A stretch of 62,603 nt of DNA from Cupriavidus sp. IDO (GCF_000812465.1 NZ_JWMA01000048.1:1-62603); one strand, 5' to 3'; positions 18,372 to 28,046 are shown, counted from the first letter of the stretch. A program made the numbers and translations. Notes: generated by a model from the letters alone, not told the origin.

Positions 18372-18400
18372 TTGACTTGGTGAGGGCACGCGGATACGGT
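18372..18400 (+). promoter_or_regulatory. Predicted sigma-70 promoter of acxR
   Basis: TTGACT, a 17-nt spacer, then TACGGT; the start would be near 18407, 23 nt before the ATG. No GG-N10-GC sigma-54 pattern was found in this intergenic region, so the activator gene seems to use the housekeeping sigma factor. Confidence 0.5.
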
Positions 18401-18429
18401 TACTCCAGTCAATTGAGAGCGATCGCCCC

Positions 18430-20433
18430 ATGCCGTTTTCTCGTTGCGGCACCCTGATCCCCCGCATCGGCGACGAACCCGTCGTGGCCTCCGCCTGGGA
18501 GCATTTTGTGCAGAACCAGCCCCTGGAAGTGGCAGGTGTGCGCAGCGTCGTCCTGGCGTCGTGGCAGCGGTGCCGTTCCGAGGCCGTTGACCCTGCCAGG
18601 CACTCCGCACCGGGGGCTGCCGCCGAACGTGTCCGCCAGTTGCAGCGGCAGAACCGGGAGCTCTGCGATGCCGCGCGTCCGGCACTCGAGAGCCTGCGCG
18701 ATATCCTGCGCGAATGCGGGACCCTCATCATGCTCTGCGACCCGGGCGGCACCGTGCTCCACCTGAATGGCGAGACCAGGGCCCGCAGCGTTGGCGAGGG
18801 GATCAACCTGGCCACCGGTGGCTGCTGGAATGAGGATGTCATCGGCACCAATGCCATCGGCACCGCGATCGCCACCGCCGCTCCGGTTCAGATCCATGCC
18901 GACGAGCATTTCTGCCTGGACGTCAAGCGCTGGACCTGCGCCGCGGCTCCCATTCTTGACCCCTTTAGTCGCACCCTGCTGGGAGTCGTGGACGTTTCCG
19001 GCGTCAAGGAAACCTTCCATGGCCACACCCTGGGCCTGGTGGTGACCGCCGCCAGGCAGATCGAAAGCGAACTGGCCCGCCGCGACGGTGCGCTCCACGA
19101 GCGGCTGCTGACCCGGGCCATCGATCATTTCATCCGTTACGCCAGCGACTACGTTGTGCTCGTCGACAACCGGGGGCGCATTGTTCGCACTAACGGCAAT
19201 GCGCAGGCGGCGCGGGAGCGCTATGACGTGCGGCTGCCCTCGGAAGTTGGCGGCCAGGTGCCAGGACTCAACCTCGCACTGTCCGAAATCGACCGGTCCT
19301 GCCAACGCCTGGAATGGCTGCGCCCCGAATGGCTGCACCCCATGAAGGACCATGACGGCATGCTGGGTACGGTGCTGGTGATCCCGCTCGGGGCGCGCCA
19401 GAATCGAACCGCTGTAGCGCTGCCCACGGCCATTACAGCGCCGGCAGGTAACGATGCATTTGGCGAGATCATCGGCGAAAGCGAGCTTTTGCAGGCAACC
19501 AAGGCACGCGCTCGCCGCATCGCCCCGCTCGATCTGCCTGTACTGCTCCTGGGCGAGACTGGAGCAGGGAAGGAACTCTTTGCCCGCGCGCTGCACCGGG
19601 CGGGTAGACGCGCCGAAGGGCCCTTCATTGCCGTCAATTGCGGCGCTTTCACCCGTGAGCTGCTGGCCAGCGAGCTCTTTGGCTATACCGATGGCGCCTT
19701 TACCGGAGCCCGTCGTGGCGGCCTTCCGGGCAAGTTTGAGCAGGCCGACGGCGGCACGCTCTTCCTCGACGAGATCGGCGAGATGCCACTCGACATGCAG
19801 CCCCACCTGTTGCGCGTGCTGCAGGATGGCATCGTGGTCCGCCTGGGCGATACCCGCGAGCGGCGCGTTACGGTACGCGTGATCGCAGCCACTAACCGTG
19901 ATCTGCAGAAAGAGATCGCCGCCGGGCGCTTCCGCGAAGACCTGTACCACCGTCTATGCGTCGTCAGCCTTCAACTACCGGCACTACGCGACCGACCTGG
20001 CGATGTCGAGGCAATCATCGAGCATCTCAACAGCAAGCTGGCACACAAGTATGGCTGCGCACCCAAGCAGCTCGAACCCGCCGTGCGCCAGGCGCTTCTG
20101 AGCTATCGTTGGCCGGGCAATATACGTGAACTGCAGAATGTCTTCGAGGTTATGTTCGCGCTCAGCGACGGCGACATCATCGATACCTCTCTACTACCCC
20201 CGTCCATCGCACAGAGGGCCCAGGGCTCAGTCGCCATATCCACCTCAACGTCAATCCCTGTTTCATTCGGTCGCCTTGAGGAAATGGAGAGACAAGCGAT
20301 ACTCGATGCGATTGCGAATGCCCACGGAAACATGTCCATGGCCGCCCGGACGCTGGGAATTTCGAGGAGCACGCTGTACGTCAAACTGGCCTCGATTCGG
20401 GCTCAGCTCAGCAATTCAAGTGCCGCCACTTAG
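18430..20433 (+). CDS. acxR: Sigma-54-dependent activator of acetone carboxylase (AcxR/AcoR type)
   Basis: A 667-residue enhancer-binding protein of the AcoR group. The N-terminal 320 residues carry a GAF-type sensor domain ([17 protein letters not shown] is typical of AcoR-like regulators). The AAA+ domain has Walker A GETGAGKE near residue 373, the sigma-54 contact loop GAFTGA near 421 and Walker [13 protein letters not shown] Fis-type helix-turn-helix ends the protein ([19 protein letters not shown]). It is predicted to sense acetone or a related alcohol and to open the -24/-12 promoters of acxABC and the LRAT gene from the TGTCCGG palindromes. The ligand is inferred from position only. 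Confidence 0.9.
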   Translation: MPFSRCGTLIPRIGDEPVVASAWEHFVQNQPLEVAGVRSVVLASWQRCRSEAVDPARHSAPGAAAERVRQLQRQNRELCDAARPALESLRDILRECGTLIMLCDPGGTVLHLNGETRARSVGEGINLATGGCWNEDVIGTNAIGTAIATAAPVQIHADEHFCLDVKRWTCAAAPILDPFSRTLLGVVDVSGVKETFHGHTLGLVVTAARQIESELARRDGALHERLLTRAIDHFIRYASDYVVLVDNRGRIVRTNGNAQAARERYDVRLPSEVGGQVPGLNLALSEIDRSCQRLEWLRPEWLHPMKDHDGMLGTVLVIPLGARQNRTAVALPTAITAPAGNDAFGEIIGESELLQATKARARRIAPLDLPVLLLGETGAGKELFARALHRAGRRAEGPFIAVNCGAFTRELLASELFGYTDGAFTGARRGGLPGKFEQADGGTLFLDEIGEMPLDMQPHLLRVLQDGIVVRLGDTRERRVTVRVIAATNRDLQKEIAAGRFREDLYHRLCVVSLQLPALRDRPGDVEAIIEHLNSKLAHKYGCAPKQLEPAVRQALLSYRWPGNIRELQNVFEVMFALSDGDIIDTSLLPPSIAQRAQGSVAISTSTSIPVSFGRLEEMERQAILDAIANAHGNMSMAARTLGISRSTLYVKLASIRAQLSNSSAAT

Positions 20434-20562
20434 GGGCTCGCGCGCTCACGGTTGCCACCCGGGGGAGCGATGATCGACTGTCTCCGCACGGATGGCCGCT
20501 TCGCCGCTTCCGACTGACTCCCGCGCCGGTCCTTGCACTCACCCCGTCCCGGAGAATGCGAC

Positions 20563-20931
20563 ATGGCCATCCAGCTCAACCACACCATCGTCTTTTCTCA
20601 AGACAAGCAGGTGTCCGCCGACTTCCTCTGCGAGATACTCGGACGTCCCGCGGCCGTGCCATTCGGGCCATTTCTCGCCGTACGGCTGGACAACGATGTC
20701 ACCCTCGACTTCATGGACGCGGGAGGCGATGTCGCCCTGCAGCACTATGCCTTCCTGATCAGCGACGCCGAATTCGAGCAAAGCCTCGCCCGCATCCGGG
20801 CGCGCAACCTGACGTACTGGGCGGACCCGTACCGCCGCCGCCCCGGCGAGATCAACACGGACGATGGCGGCCGCAGAGTCTATTTCGAAGATCCAAGCAA
20901 GCACCTGCTGGAGATATTCACCAGGGGATAA
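20563..20931 (+). CDS. VOC-family (glyoxalase/bleomycin resistance-like) protein
   Basis: A 122-residue single-domain VOC protein: opening MAIQLNHTIVFSQDKQVSA and closing DDGGRRVYFEDPSKHLLEIFT fit the beta-alpha-beta-beta-beta modules, with a His and a Glu placed as metal ligands (NHT..., LLEIFT). The ATG at 20563 follows GGAGA by 7 nt; an in-frame ATG at 20533 is less likely. Reaction unknown; VOC proteins include glyoxalases, dioxygenases and drug-binding proteins. It stands 129 bp after acxR, possibly read through from it. Confidence 0.85.
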   Translation: MAIQLNHTIVFSQDKQVSADFLCEILGRPAAVPFGPFLAVRLDNDVTLDFMDAGGDVALQHYAFLISDAEFEQSLARIRARNLTYWADPYRRRPGEINTDDGGRRVYFEDPSKHLLEIFTRG

Positions 20932-20949
20932 GGCGGATAGGCGAGCGAA

Positions 20950-21093
20950 GGACGATGCGCGCCATATTGCCAATGCCCGCGCTGCGCTACCTTGTTCGTG
21001 TTTCTGGACGAGCCGCCGGCATTTGACCGCGCCGACGTCACCGAGGTCAACCGCAAGATTGCCGCGTTCTTCGAGCGGCACCTGGTGCCGTGA
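20950..21093 (+). pseudogene. Remnant of a dienelactone-hydrolase-like gene, C-terminal end only
   Basis: One frame reads FLDEPPAFDRADVTEVNRK then IAAFFERHLVP and a stop at 21091-21093, which resembles the end of a DLH-type alpha/beta hydrolase. There is no start. An adjoining piece (DDARHIANARAAL) lies in another frame, so a frameshift as well as truncation is likely. Family assignment is by resemblance only. Confidence 0.45.
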
Positions 21094-21256
21094 TCATTTA
21101 CGGGCTTTGGAACTGTTGAGGGCCCGATAAACTAGAATTATTCACAGTCGCCCCAAATGCGGAGGCGTCTGTCGCCGTGGGTGCAATTCAATGCGCAGAG
21201 GTCAGTAATATTGGCTGCGCAGTGCACACCCAAGGGAATAAATGAGGCGCCTGCAA

Positions 21257-21277
21257 CGCTCATATTGAGCGCCTTTT
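21257..21277 (+). terminator. Hairpin with U-tract in the leader of the beta-propeller gene
   Basis: CGCTCA-TAT-TGAGCG is followed by CCTTTT; an alternative larger pairing uses GGCGC (21246-21250) with GCGCC (21269-21273). A TAGAAT box near 21132 could start a short RNA ending here (about 135 nt). It could equally be an attenuator for the gene starting at 21329. Confidence 0.4.
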
Positions 21278-21328
21278 CACGTTGAAGCATTGCGCAGCCG
21301 GGGGGTCCTCAAAAGAAGGAGGTGCCCA

Positions 21329-22492
21329 ATGGAAGCCTCGCGTTACTTCTCTGCCTTCGAATCACCCACGCGGTTTATGCGCGCGCCGGAAGTCCCCCCA
21401 AACCGGTTCATGGCCCGGCATTTACGCGGCGTATGTGGCGTCGGCCTCCTTGTACTGTCATTGGGATCTTCCCTTGCAGGTGGAGAACCGATCATTCCAC
21501 CGACATCCACGGTCGCGTCGACCGTTCCGACCAACCATGACCTCAATCCGTACGGCATTGCTTTCGTGCCTGGCGGTGTGCCGCCAGGGAGTGCGCTGAA
21601 GCCGGGGGACGTCGTGGTGTCCAATTTCAACGCACCTTCCAACAAACAAGGCACGGGAACGACCATCGTGAAGCTTGTGACCGACGGCAAGCCGGTAACC
21701 TTTTTCCAGGGGCAGAATCTGGGGCTCACTACCGCACTGGCTGTGCTGAAGAGCGGGTTTGTGCTGGTCGGCAACCTTCCGACGACGAATGGCACAGCCA
21801 TCACCTCAAACAGCTCGCTATTGGTGATCACCCCCAACGGAGCGTTTCTCAGCGAGCTGAAAGATCCAACCCTCCTGGACGGTCCGTGGGACATGACGGT
21901 AATCATCGATCAGGGACCGCAGGTCTCGGCGTTCGTATCGAACGTGTTGAATGGAACGGTGGCAAGGATCGACATCAACATTGGCCCGAGCGGCGCGACG
22001 CTCTTGAATAGCTCGCATATCATTGCGTCCGGCTACGCGCACCGATCCGATCCCGCAGCGCTCGTTATCGGCCCAACAGGACTGGCCTACGACGCGGCCC
22101 ACGATGTGCTTTATGTCGCATCAACCAACGACAATGCGGTGTTCGCAGTATCGGGCGCTGCGGCGCTCACGCACGACAATGGACGGGGAAGCGTAATCTA
22201 TCAAGACAATGATCACCTTCGCGGGCCGTTGGCATTGGCGCTTGCGCCGAATGGAGATCTGGTGACGGCGAACGGTGACGCGATTAACCCTGATCCGCAA
22301 CATGGGAGCGAAATCGTCGAGTTCACGCCCCAGGGGCGTTTCGTCGCGACGATGCAGGTCGATCCGACACCTGGCTCCGCATTCGGCCTCGCATTCGGAC
22401 TGAGCAGCAGTGGCCAGCCACAATTCGCGGCGGTGAACGACAACACGAATACGGCAACCGTCTGGACGTTACGCCCGATCGGCGGCAATTGA
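21329..22492 (+). CDS. Exported NHL/SMP-30-like beta-propeller protein of unknown function
   Basis: A 387-residue protein. The ATG at 21329 is fixed by AAGGAGG six nt upstream. A long basic N-region precedes a hydrophobic core (VCGVGLLVLSLGSSLAGG), suggesting a signal peptide; an internal ATG at 21410 would give a more usual signal. The rest has repeated propeller-like elements such as LNPYGIAFVPGG, GPTGLAYDAAHDVLYVAST and GPLALALAPNGDLVTANGD. No catalytic residues can be assigned. It may bind a ligand or act as a periplasmic lactonase-like protein; neither is shown. It is monocistronic and followed by a strong hairpin. Confidence 0.8.
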   Translation: MEASRYFSAFESPTRFMRAPEVPPNRFMARHLRGVCGVGLLVLSLGSSLAGGEPIIPPTSTVASTVPTNHDLNPYGIAFVPGGVPPGSALKPGDVVVSNFNAPSNKQGTGTTIVKLVTDGKPVTFFQGQNLGLTTALAVLKSGFVLVGNLPTTNGTAITSNSSLLVITPNGAFLSELKDPTLLDGPWDMTVIIDQGPQVSAFVSNVLNGTVARIDINIGPSGATLLNSSHIIASGYAHRSDPAALVIGPTGLAYDAAHDVLYVASTNDNAVFAVSGAAALTHDNGRGSVIYQDNDHLRGPLALALAPNGDLVTANGDAINPDPQHGSEIVEFTPQGRFVATMQVDPTPGSAFGLAFGLSSSGQPQFAAVNDNTNTATVWTLRPIGGN

Positions 22493-22524
22493 CCCTGGAG
22501 TCGTTTCAGGAAACGGAAAACATT

Positions 22525-22557
22525 GCCCGGGAGCCGGCCGAGCACCGGCTCCCGGGC
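22525..22557. terminator. Perfect 13-bp GC-rich stem-loop after the beta-propeller gene
   Basis: GCCCGGGAGCCGG pairs perfectly with CCGGCTCCCGGGC around a 7-nt loop. No plus-strand U-tract follows, so it may block 3' decay or act with a factor. Confidence 0.6.
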
Positions 22558-22709
22558 CGCGAAGGCCAGATTCATTCGTCGTGCCCGCTTGACCTTATCG
22601 CTTTGCCGGTCGTCGATCCCGTTTGCCGTCGGAGTGCGGCCAATGATCCCTAAGGGTTTTCCATAGATACAAAGTGACTGACACGCCATTGCGTTTCGGG
22701 TGGCATCTT

Positions 22710-22729
22710 TATATAGTTGTATAGACAGG
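22710..22729. promoter_or_regulatory. hutC: HutC-like operator upstream of the NCS1 permease
   Basis: The site contains TTGTATAGACAGG, which matches TTGTATAGTCAGG in the palindrome between hutC and hutU at all but one position. It lies about 180 bp upstream of the permease ATG and suggests that the permease belongs to the hut regulon. Confidence 0.55.
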
Positions 22730-22911
22730 GTTAGACATGATCACTCAATAGCTCGCGGCTGGGTGACGACCGGCCGGAAATGCAGACAAGTACACCGCGT
22801 GCATCACGCTTTCCATGACACGCCAGAACGCTTCGCCGGGCGATGCTCATCTGATCTCGCGATTTCCCTTAGAACGGCATCGCCAAACCTGGCAAAGCAT
22901 ACGGAGACAAC

Positions 22912-24327
22912 ATGGCAGTACAAATGGAACGGCGCACCATCGAGTTCATTCCTCATGAGGAGCGGCATGGCACGCCGTTCGGTCAATTCACGCTGTGGTT
23001 TGGCGCCAATCTGCAAATTACCGCGATCGTCGACGGGGCACTTGCCGTGGTCTTTGGCGCGGACCCGCTTTGGGCGATGATTGGCCTGCTGATCGGAAAC
23101 ATCGGCGGCGGCATTGTCATGGCGCTGCATTCGGCGCAGGGGCCCGGCATGGGCATTCCGCAGATGATTTCGAGCCGCGCCCAGTTCGGCGTTTATGGCG
23201 CCTGCCTGCCATTGGTGCTGGTCATCCTGATGTACCTCGGTTTTGCCGCCACCGGGACGGTGCTTTCCGGCCAGGCCATCAACAAGATCATCGGTGTCGA
23301 AACGCCGGCAGTCGGTATCCTCGTCTTCGGTGCGCTCACCATGCTGATTGCCACGGTGGGCTACAGGCTCATCCATACGCTCGGGCGGATCTCGAGCATC
23401 GTCGGAGCCATCGGTTTCACGTACCTGGCCATTCGTTTGTTTGCTACGGGTAATGTGCCTGCCCTGCTCGGCATGAAGCCTTTCGAATGGCCGACATTTC
23501 TTCTCGCTGTCGGCCTGGGCGCGGGCTGGCAACTGACTTTCGGACCATATGTGGCCGACTATTCGCGATACCTGCCGCAAAGCACGAAGGTCAGCCGCAC
23601 GTTCTGGTGCACCTTGCTCGGCAGCGTGCTTGGCTCGCAATGGTCGATGAGCATCGGCGCACTGGTTGCGGCGGCCTGGGGCGCAACGTTCCTGAAGTCG
23701 CAGGTGGCCTTCATCGGCGACCTGGCCGGAGGCGGCGCCGTGGCAATACTCATCTACGTGGTGATTGTCACCGGCAAGCTGGCCGTCAACACGCTCAACG
23801 CCTACGGCGGCTTCATGACGATGCTGACCACGGTCACGGCATTCACGGGCACGCGCCGTGTCACGGCCACCGTGCGCGCGCTGTTCATCTTCAGCTTTAT
23901 TCTGGTTTCCGTACTGATCGCCCTGCTGGCCTCGAAGGACTTTCTGGCAACGTTCCGCGACTTCGTGCTGTTGCTGCTGATGGCCTTCACGCCATGGAGT
24001 GCCATCAACCTGATCGACTATTACCTGATCTCGAAGGAGCGCATCGACATTCCGGCGCTATACGATCCCAACGGGCGCTATGGGCGCTGGAACTGGTCGG
24101 CACTGCTTTGCTATGCCGTGGGTGTCGCCGTGCAGATTCCGTTCCTGGCACAGCATATGTACACCGGTGCGCTGACCCATGCGCTGGGCGGCGCGGACAT
24201 TTCATGGCTCGTTGGCCTGGTCGTCACCGGTTTCGTGTATTACGCGCTTGCCAGGAAGTCGGCGCGGACGCCAGCCCAGACCATCTATCCCGCGGAGGCG
24301 CACTGCCCTGCCGCGGAAAGGATCTGA
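22912..24327 (+). CDS. NCS1-family (purine/cytosine permease-like) transporter in the hut cluster
   Basis: A 471-residue inner-membrane transporter with about twelve helices, of the nucleobase:cation symporter-1 family that carries nucleobases, hydantoins, allantoin or thiamine. Family features are FTLWFGANLQITAIVDGALA at the first helix and GPYVADYSRYLPQSTK. It starts after GGAGACAAC. Codon frame ends 78 bp before the hutC stop on the other strand. A HutC-type operator upstream and the adjoining hutU-hutG genes suggest that it brings in urocanate, histidine or a related imidazole, as proposed for hut-linked permeases in Pseudomonas. The substrate is inferred. Confidence 0.88.
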   Translation: MAVQMERRTIEFIPHEERHGTPFGQFTLWFGANLQITAIVDGALAVVFGADPLWAMIGLLIGNIGGGIVMALHSAQGPGMGIPQMISSRAQFGVYGACLPLVLVILMYLGFAATGTVLSGQAINKIIGVETPAVGILVFGALTMLIATVGYRLIHTLGRISSIVGAIGFTYLAIRLFATGNVPALLGMKPFEWPTFLLAVGLGAGWQLTFGPYVADYSRYLPQSTKVSRTFWCTLLGSVLGSQWSMSIGALVAAAWGATFLKSQVAFIGDLAGGGAVAILIYVVIVTGKLAVNTLNAYGGFMTMLTTVTAFTGTRRVTATVRALFIFSFILVSVLIALLASKDFLATFRDFVLLLLMAFTPWSAINLIDYYLISKERIDIPALYDPNGRYGRWNWSALLCYAVGVAVQIPFLAQHMYTGALTHALGGADISWLVGLVVTGFVYYALARKSARTPAQTIYPAEAHCPAAERI

Positions 24328-24378
24328 TCACTGGTGCAAAGGCCGCCCCGGCTCAGGATGCGGCGGCAGGCGCCGCAC

Positions 24379-24411
24379 GCGCATTACCGGCGCATTACCG
24401 GCGCATTACCG
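24379..24411. repeat. Three tandem copies of an 11-bp unit
   Basis: GCGCATTACCG occurs three times without gaps, ending over the hutC stop codon. It lies between the converging permease and hutC genes. Confidence 0.9.
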
Positions 24412-25119
24412 ATTAAACGCGCCTTCGATCGTGTAGCGCGTTCCGGGATGCACCATGCGAACCCATGTCACCGGCGCGCCCTGGCTATAGGTACGGCGCA
24501 GAACAATCAGGCATGGTTCGCTGCCGTCGACCTTGAGCAACTCCGCTTCCATCGGTGTGGGCCGGCCCGCCTCGATGGAATAGCGCGCCTCCCACAACGG
24601 CGCGAGCGACAACAGATACTCCGTCGGTGTGGTCCGCGTGAAATCCACGCTCAGATAGTCTGGCGCTGCTGCCGGATTGACGTAGCGGTCCTCGCAGAGC
24701 AGTGGCACACCGTCCTCGAAATGGACAATGAGCGAGTGAAAGACGGCGTTGCCCACCTGGAGCCCCAGGCGTTGCGCCAGTTGCGGGGTCACCTCTTCCT
24801 GCCGCACGAATACCACCTCGGCGTGATGACGGCGTCCCCGCTCGGCGATCTCCGTATGCAAGTCCCGGATCGTCAGCGTGGACGACGCCCGATAGGGTTG
24901 CGCCGCGAACGTCCCGACGCCCTGCACTCGCTCGACCACGCCTTCCGATTGCAATTCCCTCACGGCGCGGCTCACCGTCATCCTGCTCACGCCGAACTGC
25001 GCCACCAGTTCGGCTTCTGAGGGCATCAGCGTGCCGGGCGGCCACTTGCCTTCGCCCAGCCCTTCCTTGAGATAGGCCTTGACGCGCGCGTATGCGGCAG
25101 CGGGCGGGGAGTATTTCAT
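24406..25119 (-). CDS. hutC: Histidine utilisation repressor HutC (GntR family)
   Basis: Represses hut genes and is released by urocanate in characterised bacteria. The 237-residue product has an N-terminal winged helix-turn-helix (GTLMPSEAELVAQFGVSRMT, then VSRAVRELQSEGVV) and a C-terminal UTRA ligand domain (from about residue 90 to the end, with PLLCEDRYVNP). The ATG at 25119 gives the usual start MKYSPPAAAY; AAGGAG lies 12 nt away, a rather long spacing. It is divergent from hutU, and two operator-like palindromes lie between them, so it probably controls both itself and hutUG. Confidence 0.93.
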   Translation of the reverse strand: MKYSPPAAAYARVKAYLKEGLGEGKWPPGTLMPSEAELVAQFGVSRMTVSRAVRELQSEGVVERVQGVGTFAAQPYRASSTLTIRDLHTEIAERGRRHHAEVVFVRQEEVTPQLAQRLGLQVGNAVFHSLIVHFEDGVPLLCEDRYVNPAAAPDYLSVDFTRTTPTEYLLSLAPLWEARYSIEAGRPTPMEAELLKVDGSEPCLIVLRRTYSQGAPVTWVRMVHPGTRYTIEGAFNR

Positions 25120-25198
25120 GGGCGACGAGGTCTCCTTATGACTTTTCGGTTTTCGAGTGCCGGCGCGCAGGTGCCGAACCAGGCCACTCGCCGAGGCG

Positions 25199-25208
25199 TG
25201 TCTAGACA
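25199..25208. promoter_or_regulatory. hutC: Palindrome upstream of hutC
   Basis: TGTCTAGACA, read on the minus strand within CTTGTCTAGACA, resembles half of the larger operator at 25256-25279. It lies 80 bp upstream of hutC and could serve autorepression. Confidence 0.45.
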
Positions 25209-25255
25209 AGTGCGCAAGTTTAGGGGAAAACGCTGCCGCGCTGAACTTGAATATT

Positions 25256-25279
25256 CCTGACTATACAAGTATAGTCAGG
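25256..25279. promoter_or_regulatory. hutC: HutC operator in front of hutU
   Basis: A perfect palindrome of 24 bp: CCTGACTATAC, AA, GTATAGTCAGG. It contains the CTATACAAGTATAG core expected of a hut operator and lies about 64 bp before the hutU start codon. Confidence 0.75.
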
Positions 25280-25342
25280 TCATCGGATGCAGCCCCGGAC
25301 AAGCACGACCGGGGCACCCCAACCCGCCAAGGAGACTGTTGC

Positions 25343-27040
25343 ATGACCACCGCCATCGACCCCCGCTTCGACCCCACCCGCGAAATCCGCGCGCCGCGCG
25401 ACAACCAGCTCACCTGCAAGAACTGGCTGGCCGAGGCTGCGTTCCGCATGATCCAGAACAACCTGGATCCCGAGGTCGCCGAAAACCCGCAGGCCCTCGT
25501 GGTCTATGGCGGCATCGGGCGGGCGGCGCGTGACTGGAAGTGCTACGACCAGATTCTTGCCTCCCTCAAGGAACTGGAGGCGGACGAAACCTTGCTGGTG
25601 CAGTCGGGCAAGCCGGTAGGCGTGTTCAAGACGCACGCCGATGCGCCGCGCGTGCTGATCGCCAACTCGAACCTCGTGCCCCAATGGGCCAACTGGCAGC
25701 ATTTCAGCGAGCTCGACCGCAAGGGACTCTTCATGTATGGCCAGATGACGGCCGGAAGCTGGATCTACATCGGCAGCCAGGGCATCGTCCAGGGAACCTA
25801 CGAGACGTTTGCCGAAGCCGGTCGCCAGCACTACGGCGGCGACCTCGCCGGGCGTTGGATCCTGACCGCGGGTCTGGGCGGCATGGGCGGTGCGCAGCCG
25901 CTGGCGGCTACGCTGGCAGGCGCCGTGTCGCTGAACATCGAGTGCCAGCAAAGCAGCATCGACTTTCGCCTGCGCACCCGCTACCTGGACAAGCAGGCCA
26001 AGGATCTCGATGACGCGATCGCACTGATCCGGCAGCACACGGCCGCCCGCGAAGCGGTGTCCATCGGCCTGCTGGGCAACGCCGCGGAAATCCTGCCGGA
26101 ACTGGTCAAGCGCGCCCGTGCTGGCGGCATCAGGCCCGACCTGGTCACCGACCAGACCTCGGCGCACGACCTGATTCACGGCTATCTGCCGGCGGGCTGG
26201 AGTGTCGCGCAGTGGAAGGCCGCGCAGCGTGACCCTTCGCAGCATGCCCGCCTGACGGACGACGCCGCCAACAGTTGCGCGGCGCATGTGCAGGCGATGC
26301 TCGACTTCCAGTCGCTGGGCATCCCCGTGGTTGACTACGGCAACAACATCCGCCAGGTGGCATTCGACAAGGGCGTCAGGAACGCCTTCGATTTCCCGGG
26401 CTTCGTCCCCGCCTATATCCGCCCGCTGTTCTGCGAAGGCAAGGGCCCGTTCCGGTGGGTGGCGCTCTCGGGCGATCCCGAGGACATCTACAAGACCGAC
26501 GCCAAGATCAAGGAGCTGTTTCCCGAGAACCAGCATGTGCATCGCTGGCTCGATATGGCGCGCGAGCGCATCGCCTTCCAGGGCCTGCCCGCACGCATCT
26601 GCTGGCTCGGCCTGGGCGAACGCCACCTGGCGGGCCTGGCCTTCAATGAAATGGTGCGCAAGGGCGAACTGAAGGCGCCGGTGGTCATTGGGCGCGACCA
26701 TCTGGACACCGGTTCAGTCGCCAGCCCCAACCGCGAGACCGAAGCCATGAAGGACGGCACCGACGCCGTCAGCGACTGGCCCCTGCTCAATGCCCTGCTG
26801 AATACCGCGGGCGGCGCCACGTGGGTCAGCCTACATCACGGCGGCGGCGTCGGCATGGGCTACTCGCAGCACTCGGGCATGGTCATTGTCTGCGATGGTA
26901 CCGAAGCGGCGGAAAAGCGCCTGGCACGCGTGCTGGTCAACGACTGCGGTTCGGGCGTCATGCGTCATGCCGATGCAGGCTACGAACTCGCGGTAGCCAC
27001 CGCGAAGAAGTTCGGCCTCAAGCTGCCGATGATCAAGTAA
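25343..27040 (+). CDS. hutU: Urocanate hydratase (urocanase)
   Basis: Second step of histidine degradation: urocanate plus water to imidazolone propionate, using tightly bound NAD+. The start at 25343 (AAGGAG eight nt upstream) gives 565 residues; the frame extends further 5' but without support. Conserved urocanase stretches include [38 protein letters not shown] and the C-terminal [20 protein letters not shown], with GLGER just before it; the catalytic Cys of the family can be placed in NECQ-like [18 protein letters not shown] or later. hutH and hutI are not in this window, so the pathway is only part-encoded here. hutG follows by 34 bp. Confidence 0.97.
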   Translation: MTTAIDPRFDPTREIRAPRDNQLTCKNWLAEAAFRMIQNNLDPEVAENPQALVVYGGIGRAARDWKCYDQILASLKELEADETLLVQSGKPVGVFKTHADAPRVLIANSNLVPQWANWQHFSELDRKGLFMYGQMTAGSWIYIGSQGIVQGTYETFAEAGRQHYGGDLAGRWILTAGLGGMGGAQPLAATLAGAVSLNIECQQSSIDFRLRTRYLDKQAKDLDDAIALIRQHTAAREAVSIGLLGNAAEILPELVKRARAGGIRPDLVTDQTSAHDLIHGYLPAGWSVAQWKAAQRDPSQHARLTDDAANSCAAHVQAMLDFQSLGIPVVDYGNNIRQVAFDKGVRNAFDFPGFVPAYIRPLFCEGKGPFRWVALSGDPEDIYKTDAKIKELFPENQHVHRWLDMARERIAFQGLPARICWLGLGERHLAGLAFNEMVRKGELKAPVVIGRDHLDTGSVASPNRETEAMKDGTDAVSDWPLLNALLNTAGGATWVSLHHGGGVGMGYSQHSGMVIVCDGTEAAEKRLARVLVNDCGSGVMRHADAGYELAVATAKKFGLKLPMIK

Positions 27041-27074
27041 GCCGAGATCGCAACACACCGCGGGAATCGAGCCC

Positions 27075-28046
27075 ATGCGCATTGAACCGGACATGCGAGT
27101 CTGGACCGGTCGCGTCGACCATGCCGAAGGCCCCGCGGGCCGGCGCTGGCATCAGCAGATGCGTCCCCTGGCAACGCAAACCAGCGGAGTCGCCCTGCTG
27201 GGCTTCGCCTGCGACGCTGGCGTCGAGCGCAACCACGGCCGCATCGGTGCGCGTGGCGGCCCGCTTGCCATCCGCAGGATGCTCGCCAATCTGCCAGTGC
27301 CAGGCAGCGGCAATCTTGTCGACGCTGGCGACGTCCTGCCGCTGCCAGGCACCGATGATGACGGTCTGGAAGCGGCACAGGAAGCGCTGTCGGGACAGGT
27401 GGCCGACCTGCTGGCGCGCGGACTGTTCCCGATGGTTCTCGGCGGCGGCCATGAGGTGGCGTTCGGGTCGTTTGGCGGTCTGGCGCGCCACCTTGCATCT
27501 TTGCCGGCCAAGGGCGCACCACGTCCGCCTCGCATTGGCATCATCAATCTCGATGCTCACTTCGACCTGCGCATGGCCGACCGCGCCAGCTCCGGCACGC
27601 CGTTTCGCCAGATCGCGGAAAACTGCCAGGCACGCGGCTGGCCTTTCCACTATTGCTGCCTGGGCGTGAGCGAGTTCGCCAACACGGTGGCGCTGTTCCA
27701 GCGGGCAGAGGCCCTGGGAGTGTTGTGGCGCCGTGATACCGACATGGACCTTTCGCAGCGCGACGCGACACTGGCCCAGTTGGACGGATTTCTGTCGAAC
27801 GTCGACCATGTCTACCTGACGGTATGCCTCGACGTGCTTCCTGCCGCCGTCGCACCCGGCGTCAGCGCGCCGGCGGCCTGCGGCGTGGCCCTGGACGTGA
27901 TCGAGCCGATCGTCGACGCAGTGGGGCGATGCGGCAAGCTGCGCCTGGCGGATATCGCCGAGATGAATCCGTGCTTCGATATCGACGGGCGGACGGCTCG
28001 CGTCGCAGCGCGCCTGGTAGCCAGGATCGCCAATTTACGCAACTAA
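27075..28046 (+). CDS. hutG: Formimidoylglutamase (arginase-fold)
   Basis: Hydrolyses N-formimidoyl-glutamate to glutamate and formamide, the end of the four-carbon hut route. The product has 323 residues and the ureohydrolase Mn motifs GGGHE (residues about 120-124) and NLDAHFD. The third motif, usually read as D-x-D-V followed by PxxAPG, is CLDVLPAAVAPGVSAPA here, so Cys stands where the first Asp is expected. It is the second gene of the hutUG operon and ends 3 bp before a converging TetR gene. Confidence 0.93.
   Translation: MRIEPDMRVWTGRVDHAEGPAGRRWHQQMRPLATQTSGVALLGFACDAGVERNHGRIGARGGPLAIRRMLANLPVPGSGNLVDAGDVLPLPGTDDDGLEAAQEALSGQVADLLARGLFPMVLGGGHEVAFGSFGGLARHLASLPAKGAPRPPRIGIINLDAHFDLRMADRASSGTPFRQIAENCQARGWPFHYCCLGVSEFANTVALFQRAEALGVLWRRDTDMDLSQRDATLAQLDGFLSNVDHVYLTVCLDVLPAAVAPGVSAPAACGVALDVIEPIVDAVGRCGKLRLADIAEMNPCFDIDGRTARVAARLVARIANLRN

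Noticed and set aside
24379..24411. CRISPR array
   Set aside because: Three direct 11-bp copies without spacers and with no cas genes are a simple tandem repeat.
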